64,000 bases of DNA from Tetradesmus obliquus (lineage: Eukaryota; Chlorophyta; Chlorophyceae; Sphaeropleales; Scenedesmaceae). Of the stretch, positions 50,643 through 63,700 are shown piece by piece. Below the pieces are notes generated by a model. The model was not told the origin of the DNA, did not search any database, and saw nothing but the letters and a program-made list of their open reading frames with translations. How positions within the stretch are numbered: the first letter of the stretch is position 1; every line of letters starts with the position of its first letter. The DNA is taken from assembly GCA_030272155.1 (NCBI GenBank), contig CP126196.1:3658001-3722000 (forward strand), written 5' to 3'. A program made the translations under genes and the position numbers.

Positions 50643-51417
50643 TCTTGCGGTGCACTGCGCTGGCAGCTGGCTGCCTGGCTGGCTGGCAGCCAGAGCAGCA
50701 ATCAGCTACTGCTGGCGCTGTTTCTTCAATCACCATTCATTCTGTTGTTGCTCCCTTATCAGGCTCACACTCCTTGTTGGGTGCAGCATGTACATCACCG
50801 TAGTTAGAACAGCAGTAGCATGGCATGTAGGCATGGGGCTGACTCAATGTGGTGCCAGACCCCACGGCTAGCAGCTACTGGGCATGTACAACAGCTAGGG
50901 TGTGGATGCAGTCCTAGTACAGGGACTGCACTACAGTTGATAGAACTGCAGAACTTTTGTTATTACGCTGCTGAGCCAACGCGGCGGTCTGTCATTCAGT
51001 CATCAGTTACCAAAGTAGTTGCTTTATATGTGAGGATATGCCCGGTGTAACTGACTGAGAAGTAACTGCAGTCGAACTCTGCATCTGCCATAACAACCCA
51101 TGCAACCTAATTGCGTACTACAAACAGGCAACATACTATATATCATACATGATGAAGTATCAGAAGACATGTGCTGCAGCACCAGGCCGCATCGTGGAGA
51201 ACGGAACTCAGTTTAGGTAGGGCCCATGGCCTTCTTGTAAAAGATGTAAGCAATATGCCCATAGATGCAGGAGCCCCCCGGGTAGAGTGCACTCGTCCTG
51301 GTGTAGATATGAGTTTGATAGCGGTTCAGGGTGGTTTGTTTACATGTTTGTTTGTCGATATTGTATTGCTGATGAAACATCTTCCCCACCATAGCATTGA
51401 CAACACACAGCTAACAA

Positions 51418-52310
51418 TGTTGCTGCCGCAGCTGTTGCTGACAGGAAACGGCACGTTTGAAGCAGCATGAGCATAAGAATAAAGAGTAGTAATGACAGTA
51501 GCAAAGCACATGTTGTTAGCACAGATGCACCAATGTGACAAACTATGTTGCGCAAAACTGCCGTTGCAGTCACACAACTGCAGCTGCACAGACCATGTGA
51601 CTGCTGGCCTGCTCGCAGCGCCTTGGGCGTCGACACCATTTGATCCAAGTGAAGAACACTTTTCAATCGCGGCATTTGCCGTGAGCAGTGTGCAACACAA
51701 CGTAGGCAAGAACACTCTTGTGATCAGGCAGCTGGTTATATGGCACCGTGCGGTGTGGCGACCATCGTGCTACACATGACCATCTTGCTACACATGACCA
51801 TTTGATAATCGCTATGGCAATGACAACTAATATTAGGACACTATTCACACAACGCGTGGTGGAGGAACGGTAACCTAAATTATTGCACGTTTATTTTGTA
51901 AAGCAGTTGGTTGTGATGCAACCAACATTGGACAATGCGGCACCAATACAACAGCTGCTGCCAAAGCTACTACTGTGAAGGATCAGCGATTGCTAGCATG
52001 CACAAAAGGGGCCTGTCGCTGGTTGCTGATGACAACATCAGCAACCACAAAGCACTCGCAACCCACAGCCAACTGTGTTGCTGCTGCAGCTGTTGCTGAC
52101 AGGCACCAGCACATTGTAAGCAACATAGAGCATAAGAATAAGAAGGTAGCAAAGCACTTGTTTCCAGCACACATGAACCGATCGCGATATGACAAACAAT
52201 GCTACGCAGCACTGCTGTGCCTCCTGCTGCTGCTGACGCACAATTGCAACTGCAGCTGGACATACATACCTTGGGACTGCTGACCTGCTCGCAGCGCCAT
52301 GGGCGTTGAA
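51418..52310. repeat. diverged direct repeat pair of about 230 bp
   Basis: The segment at about 51418-51643 matches about 52078-52310 with many substitutions. Shared words include GCAGCTGTTGCTGACAGG, GAGCATAAGAATAA and GACCTGCTCGCAGCGCC (the latter with a change). It may be an old interspersed or segmental repeat; no family is recognised. Confidence 0.7.
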
Positions 52311-53129
52311 AGCACTTGCTGTAGTTAATGTTTGAGTTTTAACATACGTTGTTGGCAGCTACGCCTGATGCCGTACATCAAAGGAACAGCTTGAGCGTTC
52401 CGGAACAAAGATGACATGCCCTACTGCAACAAGACGTGACAGCTGAAACAGCTGCAAAGTGCATCGCTATTAGTTCAGTCAAAAAGACACATCAATCAGC
52501 AAGATGTGCTGCGAGATCGCTGCACGCAGCAAACACCGTGGCTGACGTGTAGCATGAGCAGAAGAAGCTGCTCAGCTACGAAACGACTGAATAATTCCTC
52601 ACTGATTCCTCACAAAGCGACAAACGAAGAAAGACCACGAATCTGCTATGCTGACGGACGGAGCAGAAAAAAAGTGCTTGCACCCCACGCCAGGAGCATC
52701 TGCTGCTGGTGCTGCTCGCACGCAGCAGCGCGCAATGCAGTCAACTATACAACGATAAGGTGAGAGCGGCAACGGAGCTGCGGTCGCACTGCCCCCAAAT
52801 CATGCTTGCGGGCTCTTCATATGATAGGGCCGCCAATTCTGCCATTTGCCCGCAAGTACATGGCTTGCTCGCGCAGCAGGCACTGCAATATCGTTTTCAC
52901 TTGTATAAAAAGGGTATCGAAGGCTTTCCTAGCCAGCTGCGAAGCAGCCACAGAAATGACACTTGGAGCGGGAACTGCTCTCTGCGACAAAAAATACCCA
53001 CGCTGCATCGAACAGCCGCAGCAGAATTACCAGCGACTACTACTTTGGTGCTTTCTATTACGGTAGTGCTGGTAATTGCAAAGCAATTTGTCGGCATATT
53101 GTAAATCCGCGAAGTAAGCTTATACCCGA

Positions 53130-53149
53130 GGGGGGGGGGGGGGGGGGGG
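53130..53149 (+). repeat. G20 homopolymer
   Basis: Twenty consecutive G bases, a candidate quadruplex-forming run or an uncertain base-count region in the assembly. Confidence 0.9.
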
Positions 53150-53599
53150 CAATCATGCAACCAAGTGGACTCCCATGCTGCTGCCAGCACTGTACAGTAA
53201 CAACCAGTACACAACCACAGCCTCAACAAGGCATCACGCGCAGCACATGTCAGCATATGCAAAGCTGGCAGCTGTTGCGCTGCACTGAGCGCCGCCTGCA
53301 CACCACAGTTCACACCTCGGCTGCCGATGCAAAACTAGCCGGCGCATCACAAAGAGCATGAGCCGAACACAACTGTGCAGCGGTCTGCTAGTTGCCGAAG
53401 CGTGGCAGAATGCTGCACAGCCTGCAGCCGGTCAACAACATCATGTGTCACTTTCTTTGCATGCATTGAAGCATGGAAAGCAGGCACGTCATACTCTCAA
53501 AAACCACGCTTGCAACAGCAGCACCCACGCAGCTGCAGCAGGCTGCAAGGGATCTTCACTCAACACATAACCACAAGCAACACCATTTTGCAAAGTATC

Positions 53600-54585
53600 G
53601 CTCTCCCACTGCATTACATTATGGTATTAAGATTTGCTGCATCCGACATGCAGCTTCAGAAAAAGTGTGCAGGCATACTATGCAAAAGGTAGCTCAGTAT
53701 TCTCCGTCCTCTCCTTGCCAGACAGTACACATCAACTCTGGTGCCTTACAAGGCACATTAGTAATTACAAATCATGGCACAGGCGACATTGACAGAGCAG
53801 CACCGATGCACCAAAAGCTGCTGCTGCTGCTGCCACATCAGTCTGCCCACTCTCGCAAGTCAAAATCACGAGCAGGGAGCAGCGCACAGCTAGATGCCAT
53901 ACTCGACGAAAAACTGGCAATATTCTACAAAAGACGGTGATTGCTGAAATGCATGCATTTTACCAGCGCAAAACATGAGTAGTACGCCAGCCGCCGGAAA
54001 ACACTCACGAGACACAAACACCCATGCCAGCTGCAGGACAGCAAGGCACCCTCACGCAGCACAGAACCACAGGACCACAAACTCGACAATTTCTCCCACT
54101 GCACTACATTACGGTAAAAGGATCAGCTGCACAAAACATGCAGCATCAGACGTGTGCAGGCATAATATGCACAGGCAGCTCAGTACTCTCCTTCTCATCG
54201 TACCAGGCAGTACCAATCAAATTTGGGGACTAAATAATCATGGCACAGGCAGCACTGACAGAGCAGCACCAATGCACCAAAAGCTGCCGGACAGCAAGGC
54301 ACCCTCACGCAGCACAGAACCACAGGACCACTCAACAACTTCTCCCACTTCTCCCACGGCACTAGATTACGGTAATAGGATCAGCTGCACAAAACATGCA
54401 GCATCAGAAGTGTGCAGGCATAGGTTGCACAGGCAGCTCAGTACTCTCTCTTTTCCAGACAGTACACATCAACTCTGGTGCCTTACTGATCATGGCACAG
54501 GCAGCACAGGCAGAGGCAGGCATGGTATGCACAGGCAGCTCAGTACTCTCCTTCTTCATCGCACCAGGCAGTGCTCACCAAAACC
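53600..54585. repeat. three-unit array, period about 255 bp
   Basis: Units near 53602-53830, 54088-54335 and 54345-54585 share CTCCCACTGCA-type starts, TGTGCAGGCATA, GGCAGCTCAGTACTCTC and a CATGGCACAGGC block. The last two are adjacent with a period of about 258 bp; the first is more distant. Frames across it stay open by chance of period. Confidence 0.8.
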
Positions 54586-55119
54586 CTGGCACTCAAAACA
54601 TCATGTCGCAGGTAACATGCACAACTCCAAACCTTTTCTTTCAATGCACCTCCACCACGGACACTGTACCTCTCTGTGTGCCTGTCTGTGCATCAAGACA
54701 CAAATCTGTGCAAGTAACCAACACAGCTGCTACTGCCATGCATGGCAGAACAAGAATTGGGATGTCGCAGCTGTCATGCACACACATTGTGCAAGTAGTG
54801 AAAATGCTCTCTATTTCTCTGTTGAGCCATGGTTGGCTGCCAACATTTGATGCTGAGAAAACTGCATCCGCTGAGAAGAACAAGGCTCGGATCACAAAAA
54901 GTGCAGCAGAGGATCACTGTATTAGGACTGCCGCAAACTCAACTGAGTGTAACTGAGGATGCACAAAACGCGCACGCACAGTGCAGGGTCCAGATGGAAG
55001 TCTTAGGGAATACCTTACTATGCAACAACAGTAGGTTGCGTAATCATGTCTGTCAGCCAGACACACACACTGATGAGGAGGTACTCAAAGCCTGAACGTC
55101 CAGCCAGCAACACAATATC

Positions 55120-56430
55120 CTACACTTTGATCAGCTCTAGCAGGCGGCGACCGTCCAGCCTGGCAAACTCAGCTGCAGCTGTGTCGCCCAGACTGGCAGT
55201 CTGCTTGGGTGCTGCGGGCTTGGCGGGCTGGGCCTTGGAGTCAGGCCACAGCAGCTGGCGCTGCTGCTGCTGCAGGCGGCGGCCGTCCAGCCTGGCAAAC
55301 TCTGCTGCAGCTGTGTCGCCCAGACTGGCAGCTTGCTTGGGTGCTGCGGGCTTGGCGGGCTGGGCCTTGGAGTCAGGCCACAGCAGCTGGCGCTGCTGCT
55401 GCTGCTGCTGCTGCTGCTGCAGGCGGCGGCCGTTCAGCCTGGCAAACTCTGCTGCAGCTGTGTCGCCCAGACTGGCAGCTTGCTTGGGTGCTGCGGGCTT
55501 GGCGGGCTGGGCCTTGGAGTCAGGCCACAGCAGCTGGCGCTGCTGCTGCTGCTGCTGCTGCAGGCGGCGGCCGTCCAGCCTGGCAAACTCTGCTGCAGCT
55601 GTGTCGCCCAGACTGGCAGCTTGCTTGGGTGCTGCGGGCTTGGCGGGCTGGGTCTTGGAGTCAGGCCACAGCAGGTGGCGCCGCTGCTGCTGCTGCTGCT
55701 GCTGCTGCTGCAGGCGGCGGCCGTCCAGCCTGGCAAACTCTGCTGCAGCTGTGTCGCCCAGACTGGCAGTCTGCTTGGGTGCTGCGGGCTTGGCGGGCTG
55801 GGCCTTGGAGTCAGGCCACAGCAGCTGGCGCTGCTGCTGCTGCTGCTGCTGCTGCTGCAGGCGGCGGCCGTCCAGCCTGGCAAACCTTGATGCAGCTGTG
55901 TCGCCCAGACTGGCAGTCTGCTTGGGTGCTGCGGGCTTGGCGGGCTGGGCCTTGGAGTCGGGCCACAGCAGCTGGCGCTGCTGCTGCTGCTGCTGCTGCA
56001 GGCGGCGGCCGTCCAGCCTGGCAAACTCTGCTGCAGCTGTGTCGCCCAGACTGGCAGTCTGCTTGGGTGCTGCGGGCTTGGCGGGCTGGGCCTTGGAGTC
56101 AGGCCACAGCAGCTGGCGCTGCTGCGTGGCAGGCCCATCTGCTGCAAGAAGGCGCTTGCCGAGACCTTCAAAGCTGTCTGATGCACTGTCAAAGGGTGCA
56201 GTGGCATGCTTGGCTGCTTCTGCATGGGTGGGGGTGGACTGCTCAGTAGCATGCTGCTGCAGGCGGCGGCCGTCCAGCCTGGCAAACTCTGCTGCAGCTG
56301 TGTCGCCCAGACTGGCAGTCTGCTTGGGTGCTGAGGGCTTGGCAGGCTGGGCCTTGGAGTCAGGCCACAGCAGCTGGCGCTGCTGCGTGGAGGAGCTGGT
56401 ACCTGCTGCAGACAAGGGATCGCAGTTGCA
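55120..56430 (-). CDS. tandem-repeat protein, eight units joined by polyGln
   Basis: One minus-strand frame is open through eight copies of a unit of about 38 residues. The core runs from LLWPDSKAQPAKPAAPKQ to SLGDTAAAEFARLDGRRLQ, followed by one to nine Gln. It ends with GRRLLELIKV and a stop at 55120. Unit starts recur near 55150, 55280, 55430, 55572, 55721, 55872, 56013 and 56273. One non-repeat spacer with KRLLAADGP and PFDSASDSFEGLG sits at about 56125-56255. The frame stays open to 56829, but the part beyond about 56430 is Cys/His-rich and less convincing, so the true start or a 5' exon is unknown. The opposite strand is also open, but its composition (polyCys, Trp runs) is poorer. I do not recognise the family. 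Confidence 0.5.
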   Translation of the reverse strand, partial: CNCDPLSAAGTSSSTQQRQLLWPDSKAQPAKPSAPKQTASLGDTAAAEFARLDGRRLQQHATEQSTPTHAEAAKHATAPFDSASDSFEGLGKRLLAADGPATQQRQLLWPDSKAQPAKPAAPKQTASLGDTAAAEFARLDGRRLQQQQQQQRQLLWPDSKAQPAKPAAPKQTASLGDTAASRFARLDGRRLQQQQQQQQQRQLLWPDSKAQPAKPAAPKQTASLGDTAAAEFARLDGRRLQQQQQQQQQRRHLLWPDSKTQPAKPAAPKQAASLGDTAAAEFARLDGRRLQQQQQQQRQLLWPDSKAQPAKPAAPKQAASLGDTAAAEFARLNGRRLQQQQQQQQQRQLLWPDSKAQPAKPAAPKQAASLGDTAAAEFARLDGRRLQQQQRQLLWPDSKAQPAKPAAPKQTASLGDTAAAEFARLDGRRLLELIKV

Positions 56431-56829
56431 GCAGCGGCATCGGCATTGGCAGTCAACAACTGTTGTGGGACAGGTGTAGCGGACAACAAGCTTGGTGTAG
56501 CAGATAACAGCCTGGCATGCTGCATGGTTCTGCCTGCTACTGTGTGTGCCAGTTCGCCTGCAGGCAGTACCTGAACTGCACGCATGTGGCCTATATAGGC
56601 TTGCAAGCAGCAGGGTCAGCGGTGCATTGCTGTGCCTTTGAGCGAAAAGCAGCTGGTGCTGCAAAACTGTGTTCTGCGAGGGTTCTGGTACGCTGAGCTG
56701 ATCACCAGCACTGACAAGTAACATGCGCAGCAGCAGGCACAGTTCTGTGTTGGCAGCGCCAGAGTGAGCCAGGAGACAATGCTGCATGTGAATTTGAAGT
56801 GCTCTGCAGGAAAAAAGCTGAATCCTCAT

Positions 56830-56976
56830 ACACAGTTAGTAGATCAGCAGCTGCAGCATTTGTTCACCTGGAGATCCATTTGCGTCTGCTGGCACAAATG
56901 CTGCAAACAGCACCACCATCGCCACCGCCTGCAGGCACCAGCATGACAATGAAGCGGCAGACATCATCATCAGCAC

Positions 56977-57008
<32 letters not shown>

Positions 57009-59636
57009 CCAGCAGCAGCAGCAGCATCACAGCTACCTGCATGCAGCTGCGCAGGGGGTGGTGTCATGCAGGCACAGGCTGATGCAGATTGGCTGCAAGC
57101 TAATCTGCTGCTGGCACGAGTTGCAAGTAAGATGAAGCGCTGCCGCAGCGCGCCAGTGGCGCGTTTGGCAAGTAAGATGGTGTGCTGCTGGCACGGATGG
57201 CAAGTAAGATGTTGTGCTGCTGGCACGGATGGCAAGTAAGATGGTGTGCTGCTGGCATGGATTGGATGCAAGCTGGGGTGCTGCTGGCACACTTGCAGGC
57301 ATAAGTCATGAGTCCCTGATCATGATCAGGCTGTTCAAGAGCGGCAGCACACTGCCGGTGCGCCAGGCCATCAGCACGGCCACATTTGAATGAGGTGCAA
57401 TATTAGCGGCACATATTGCTCACCAGGAGTGCTGATCGGCCCATGCTCGCCATTCTGCGCGATGCCCTGCCGCAGTGCGATGTAAGTTGCTGCAACTCCT
57501 TGATGAACTTGCGCACCCGCGATCACTGAAAAACATTGCCTGCACTGCGTGCAATGTATGGCTTTAAATACAAAGCAGTTGTAGGATTGGTGCATTGCAG
57601 GTTCGGGGGAGCCTACCACCCTCACTTTCTGGCAGAGTCTGTGCGTGGAAGTTCTTCCGCTGGTGAACTTCCTGTCTGAGGCGTTCCTGGTTCAGCTGAT
57701 AAGGTTGCAGAGAACATGATTAATATAAATCACAGAACTGGGGTTGGTGGTTCCTGCACCTTCCTACAGTGCCGGATCCTCAAGAGGTCTGGTGGCTGGG
57801 TGACTGGCAGTTTCCATGACGTGCAGCGGTTGCCCTGCGGCGTTCTACAACGCAGTTTCCAGACAAAGGCAGCTTAAGATAAGGTCCTATTGCTAAATTC
57901 GACCGAAAACACCGCTCATATCGTCACAGCAGAGTTCCGTGTCGCGGTGACACCAGTCTAGTAAACACCTATCCCTTCTAGCCGTGGGCGGGTGTTTGGG
58001 CGAGATGCATACCATTCCACGCGTAAAACAAAACATTTTGGTTATCAAAATCAAATACGTGAGAGTGACACGCGGCATCACTACTAGGTCAGGGTGACCC
58101 TAAACTAGGTTTGTACGGGCAGCTGCTGCCGACACAGCATCACTGTCATTGCCAAGTGAGACAGCCGCACAGCCACCAGCGAAATCTGTCACAGGCACTA
58201 TATGGCTTTCATGAGCCACTCCTTGAGCCGCCAGGAAGGCATCTGTCCCTTTGCACCCAATGCAGCTGCTCGTACAGCAGTATGGGCATCTTGCAGGATC
58301 CTGAAACCCCTGACAAGTTCTGATAGGGCTGAGTTCGCTGGTGGTCCGATTGGGCCGGTCACTGGCTCGGAAACCGGGCAGCGTCCACACGCTGTGATAC
58401 ACTTGAAAGGTGAATTGTGCTTCATCTGCAGTGCTGCGCAGCCACAACATGCAGATGTTTCCCAAGGCCGCCCTCATCATATAAAGAAAGTTGCCGAATT
58501 GCATTCATTACAAGCATAAGCATCATGCAACATAATGCGCACTCACATGGCAAGAAGTGGTCCCCCGAAAGGCCACCGTGGCTGCTGCACCTCAGATTAG
58601 CATGTGCAGCTCCTGCTTCTGCTCCTATGTCGTCTAGTATTACCTGCAACCATAACAACACCTGGTCAGCGCCGTCCCGAAGAGCCACGATGCCCTTCGG
58701 GGGCAACGGCACTGGCAGTCTTCCATCCTCTTGTAGTCCTTGGTAGCCTGGGTAGTGACACCTTGTCAGTGACGCCACTTGGTTGACACCGTAGCTCAGA
58801 TTGAAGTTGAAGTTTTCCTCGCAAGAAGCAGGAGTGGCAGTAGTGTAAATTGCATGTAATGGGGGAATGTGTATGCCTGCTTTACCGTTTCGTACTACTG
58901 TCATTCAAAGTTGACTGTCCTAGTGGCCATGTATGGCATGTTGTAAATTTTGTCGTCCTTTATCAGACGACGGGCGCTCAGCGCTCCCCATCGTCACGTG
59001 CGAGTGATCGTATGGGATGTGTTATATGCATTGAGGATACCTCCTTGGTGTATGAGCACCTACTCTTCCCTTGACAGTATAGGCATGTGTTAGTTCCTTA
59101 TTATATAACAGTAACTTCTAGTTCATGAGTGCGTCAGTACATGCAAAATGTCAGGTGTAACGTGTAGGTGTGAAAAAAATCTCGCGTACATTGTATGGGC
59201 AGCCTGTGCTGCTCTGGGCCGCCTGGTATCTGCACCATCTTGCAGGATTTCGTTCATGCACTACAAAAAACGTAGAACCTGCTACACCAACAGGTGTGCC
59301 AGGTACACCAGACAGCAAAATCCACGTAACACCCAAAAAACTGCACAGAACCACTCAGTGTTGGTTTTCACCAACACTGCTAGTCTCCAAACCCTTCCTT
59401 CCAAACCCGATGCTGCGACGACATGTAGGCTGTGTATGTGTGCACAAAACATTCATGAAAAAAGCATCGCTCAGCAACGTGTACCTTCGAACGCCCCACT
59501 TTCCGATGTTTGCTCCTCTCAGAGCAGGCCACACCACACGCCCAACCTGCCCGTCACCCTCCCCCCGAACAGACGCATACCACGATAACACAACACCAAA
59601 ACATAATGCACCACAAACAACATCGCCGCTGCTGTC

Positions 59637-59667
<31 letters not shown>

Positions 59668-60455
59668 TTGCTGCCGCCACTGCATATAGCAGGCAGATGC
59701 TGTTGTTCTGGACAGCCCGCACACTGACTGTGTGGCAGCCGATGTAGGTGCTCCGGCTGCTCTAGTCCCTGTAGATGTCAATGGGCGGCCCAACATCCAG
59801 TCCCCATGCCACTAACTGCTAACTGCTGCGTGATGCTGATAGCAAGGTGCGCTGCTGTCTGTGTGGCAGACATGTGGTTTGTCTGCTGCTGCTGGAGCTG
59901 ACAGCGGAAAGTGCATGCTGTAACCTGTTTAGGCTGGCAGACAGCTGCTGCTGTATCCGATGCTGTACACGCTGGATGACAGCCCAGCCACGCTGAGCGT
60001 ACTGTATTAATGTGTGACTGTAGTATCGTGCACGAAACTGCCGCCAAAACGTTGTTGTGATACGCTGGGCAGTACTTCATCATGCAGGGACAACACGGTG
60101 CGTGAATGTGCATTTACTGTATTAACATATATATAATAATCTAATTAGAACATATACTTCGTCCTTTTGCGACAGCTGTGACAATAGCCTTGCCATCACA
60201 CTTCATGCTACATTGCGCATGCGCAAGAGCTGGGGTGATGGCCGCCACTGCCTAGATCACGACGATGTCACTTCACCGTTGTCACCACTCCCTCATGGAA
60301 TATCCCTATTCATGTTACCCATCAAGCCATAGCATCAACGCCATTGGCCCCGCGCCCTATTGTCACCACTCCTCGTCTTCATCATCATCATCATCCCTCT
60401 ACTCTGGAATAGGGATAATCTTGTTACCATTTGGGCCATAGCAACCACTCCTGTG
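56830..60455. other. no assignable gene
   Basis: This stretch contains a 32-bp minisatellite (57130-57270), a CAG tract near 56982-57010, and an AT-rich run near 60118-60150. A minus-strand open frame at 58422-58904 (160 aa) and another at 58100-58504 (134 aa, with a CPYC/CIGC Cys cluster) have balanced composition but no family I recognise. They could be exons or chance. Confidence 0.4.
57128..57272. repeat. minisatellite, period about 32 bp
   Basis: About four imperfect copies of a unit containing GGCAAGTAAGATGGTGTGCT. Confidence 0.85.
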
Positions 60456-60723
60456 TCACCACTCTTGTGGCTCCCCATCCCTGCTGAAGCCTCCATTCAT
60501 GCTGCTGTCCCATTTTAGCCAAGGAGCCAGCACTGAAGCAGCACCCTCAGCGCCAGACCTGTCTGCGCCCTCGCCACCCATGTCAGTCCTGCAGCAGGAC
60601 AGGGCGGCGGCGGCGGCGGCAGCAGCAGCAGCAGCAGCGCCAGATGAGGCACAAGCAGCAAGAAGGGCTCTCAGCGCCCGACCTGTCTGTTCTTCTGCCA
60701 CCAGTATCGCATGTGCAGCCGAC

Positions 60724-60763
<40 letters not shown>

Positions 60764-63700
60764 CTTGTTCTGCAAAGCAGCGCCGATTGGAGTGGCTAAC
60801 TCGCTCATGGGCGCTTCATGCGACCAACGACAATTGCTGCGCAAGCGGACTCCCCAGTGCCAACAGCTGCATTTGCGTGCACAGCCAGAAGCAACGCTAG
60901 CTTGAAAACATGCTTGCACAAGTGTGCACCACCAGCCGCGCGCCTGCACCAACCTGGGCACACTGACCGGCATGCTCCTGTAGTGCTTACAAGCTACACA
61001 TCGTACATCTACATCATAGCACAACACAATAACCTGGTTGCGTTATCCATAATGCACAGATCACTTAGCTTGCCTACTCACACGCTGCAGAAGCACTACA
61101 TTACAGCACAGCACAACACTGTGATGTTGCTGTCGTGAATATTACCCCTACCTGCACCAGCCTGGGCACACTGCCACCACTGATATGCCTCGCTGCACAA
61201 AGCCCTGATCAGCCGCCAGCAGCTGCCCCGCGTGTCGCAAATCAAGCCATAAACACAGCAATGGGGCACATATAGGATGTAGCAGCTCAAAAACAAGCAC
61301 TGCCCAGGCGGGCTCCTGCAGAGCTCACTAGCAGCCGTTATCCGCACACCCAAAACATAACACCTCAGATACTGCATAATATGTTTGTAACAGCTTGCGA
61401 CAAACAGCGCGCACCTGCACCAGCCTGGGCAGACCGCCACCACCGACACGCCTCGCTGCTTGAAGGCATCGTCAGCCGCCAGCAGCTGGCCCGCCTTGTT
61501 CAGCAGCGCCTTGGCCACACAGTAGGTGGGGCACATGCCGCCCTGCACACAGGCAGACATAACGACGTTTATGTTGATTGGGTGTGATGACGTCACGAGA
61601 CAGTTCCGTGACTGCTGTCGTGCCACCCCCGGCCCGCCTTGTTCAGCAGCGCCTTGACATGACAGTAGGCGGGGCACATGCCGCCCTGCACGCATTCGAA
61701 GGAACTAATCGCACACTATTTCAGCTGTGACTATGTCGGGCAGCAGTTTTGTGACAATTGTCATGCCACCCTCCTGCGGCTTGTTCAGCAGCGCCTTGAC
61801 ATGATCATAGGTGGGGGCACATGCCGCCCTGCACACATCAGCAGGACTACATACTTGATCGATCAGCAGCAGTGAACAGCATGTCTCCGATGGCATAGGC
61901 ACACTTACTTCCTTGAAACTGTTATGCAATAGCGCCACACACCAGCCGCTTCAAGCTCACCGCGCCTGGTGCCGCGCTGCCCATGCTGCTGTCTGCGTTG
62001 AAGGGCACTGCTGCTGCAGGCTCCTTGAAGGCATCAATGCTGCTCATGGCCGCCACTGCCTCCACGTAGTCGGGGCTCAGGTTGGCCAGCTTGCCAAGGC
62101 CTGCAGAGGCAAATGACGAGGTAACGTCAGTTATGCAGGAACTACAGAACACAGAGGCACTGCCTCCACATAGTCAGGGCTCAGGTTGGCCAGCTTGCCC
62201 AGGCCTGCAGACACAAATGACAAGGTAACGTCAGTGACGTCAAACTAACATGACACATAGACGCTGCCACCACGTAAACAGGGCTCAGGTTGGCCAGCTT
62301 GCCCAGGCCTGCAACAAAAACGTTAACACCATTAGTTTTCTTCAATTAACACAACACTCAGTCGCTGCCCCTCCACAAAGGGGCTGTAGGCTACTTGAAT
62401 GCCTCAATGCTGCTGAGCGCCCCCACTGCCTCCACGTAATCAGGGCTCAGGTTGGCCAGCTTGCCTAGGCCTGCACATGACATACAGAATAACAGTGTGA
62501 AAGTGTAACATTGTGGGAGCACAGCCACTGCCTCCACATAGTCAGGGCTCAGGTTGGCCAGCTTGCCCAGGCCTGCAGAGGCAAATGACGAGGTACCATC
62601 AGTGATGCAGTAACTACAGAACACGGAGTCACTGCCTCCACGTCATCAAGGCTTGCCCAGGCCCGCAGAACAAGGTTACAGTAACAAAATAGCAACATTC
62701 AGATCACAAACACGTTGCTGCCTGCACATAGTCAGATTTGGTGTACACCAACATGTTGGCCTGGCGCCAGCAGCGGCAGCAGCACTGGCAACCCCTCGTT
62801 TTGCACCCGAGGCCACATGCACAACAAAAGAAAGAAAGCAGTGCAGGTGCCTGCTGCAGAACACCTACCTGACGACACGTTGATGATGAGTGCGCCTGGC
62901 GCCAGCAGCGGCAGCAACGCCTGGCTCAGCAGCACCGGGCCTGCAGTGTTGACCGCCAGGGTGGTGTCATATGTTGGCTTGTCCCAGGCTGCCCTGACAA
63001 GGATGCCTGCATTGTTGACCTGCAGGGGTTCAAGGCCAACACGTGTTTAGAATTTGTTGGTTTTAGGGTTTGACAGTGGTGATTGTGTTGACCGCCAGGG
63101 TGGTGTCATATGTGGGCTTGCCCCAGGCGGCCCTGACGGGACTGCCTGCATTGTTGACCTGTGTGGGGGTGCAGGGTTTGGAAGGGTCGATAGTTTTCAA
63201 TTGTGGTTGTGTGCACCGCCAGGGTGGCGTTGTTGGTTCAACTAAGTTCAAGTTGGCTTGAAGGCCACCTACGAATGTCCCAGGCCTGCCTCATGCGGAT
63301 GCCTGAGTTGTTGACCTGCGTTATGTGTTCATGCTTTAAGCAATCGGTGATGAACTGAGAACCAGCGCGCAGACCTGCAAAAGACATCAGTCGCGCATTG
63401 TGCGCCCTTCGCTGCTGTCCTCACCAGATCTCTAGAGCCAGGCCCCCGAGGGGCACCAGGCAATGACAGGCGCATGTCAATTTAAACTGCTGAACAACCC
63501 GAGGTGCTCCAAAAGACGTGGCAGGAGTTGCAGCTGCCTGCTATGCGGATAACGTGTCTTGAGCAGCTTGCAGGAAATGCATGCTATGACGGTGCTGTTG
63601 CAAGCTGCTCCTGGGCTGTACTGCTGCCACGTGGCACACGTCTGCCCTGCTCACCAGCAGATCGATCTTCTGATCATATTCCGACTTGATGTGCTGCGCC

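Larger units (their letters stand above)
50319..55119. other. 4.8-kb gene-poor stretch
   Basis: I see no frame with recognisable protein motifs and no splice-consistent gene. The stretch is less GC-rich than its surroundings. It holds a short minisatellite (50535-50640), a diverged 230-bp direct repeat pair, a 20-base G run, and a three-unit array of about 255 bp, each listed separately. Reverse transcriptase, integrase and transposase motifs were not noticed. Confidence 0.5.

Noticed and set aside
50319-55119. Retroelement or DNA transposon body
   Set aside because: I saw no reverse transcriptase, integrase or transposase motif, and no convincing terminal repeats or target duplications.
55046-56479. 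Plus-strand 477-aa open frame across the repeat array, and a second 346-aa frame
   Set aside because: The repeat period is a multiple of three, so several frames stay open. These give polyCys and Trp-rich units; the minus-strand frame has better composition, though strand is not proven.
60296-60440. Homing-endonuclease-like TAGGGATAA words and possible terminal inverted repeats
   Set aside because: The words are short, the full site is absent, and flanks look like a diverged direct repeat rather than an inverted one.
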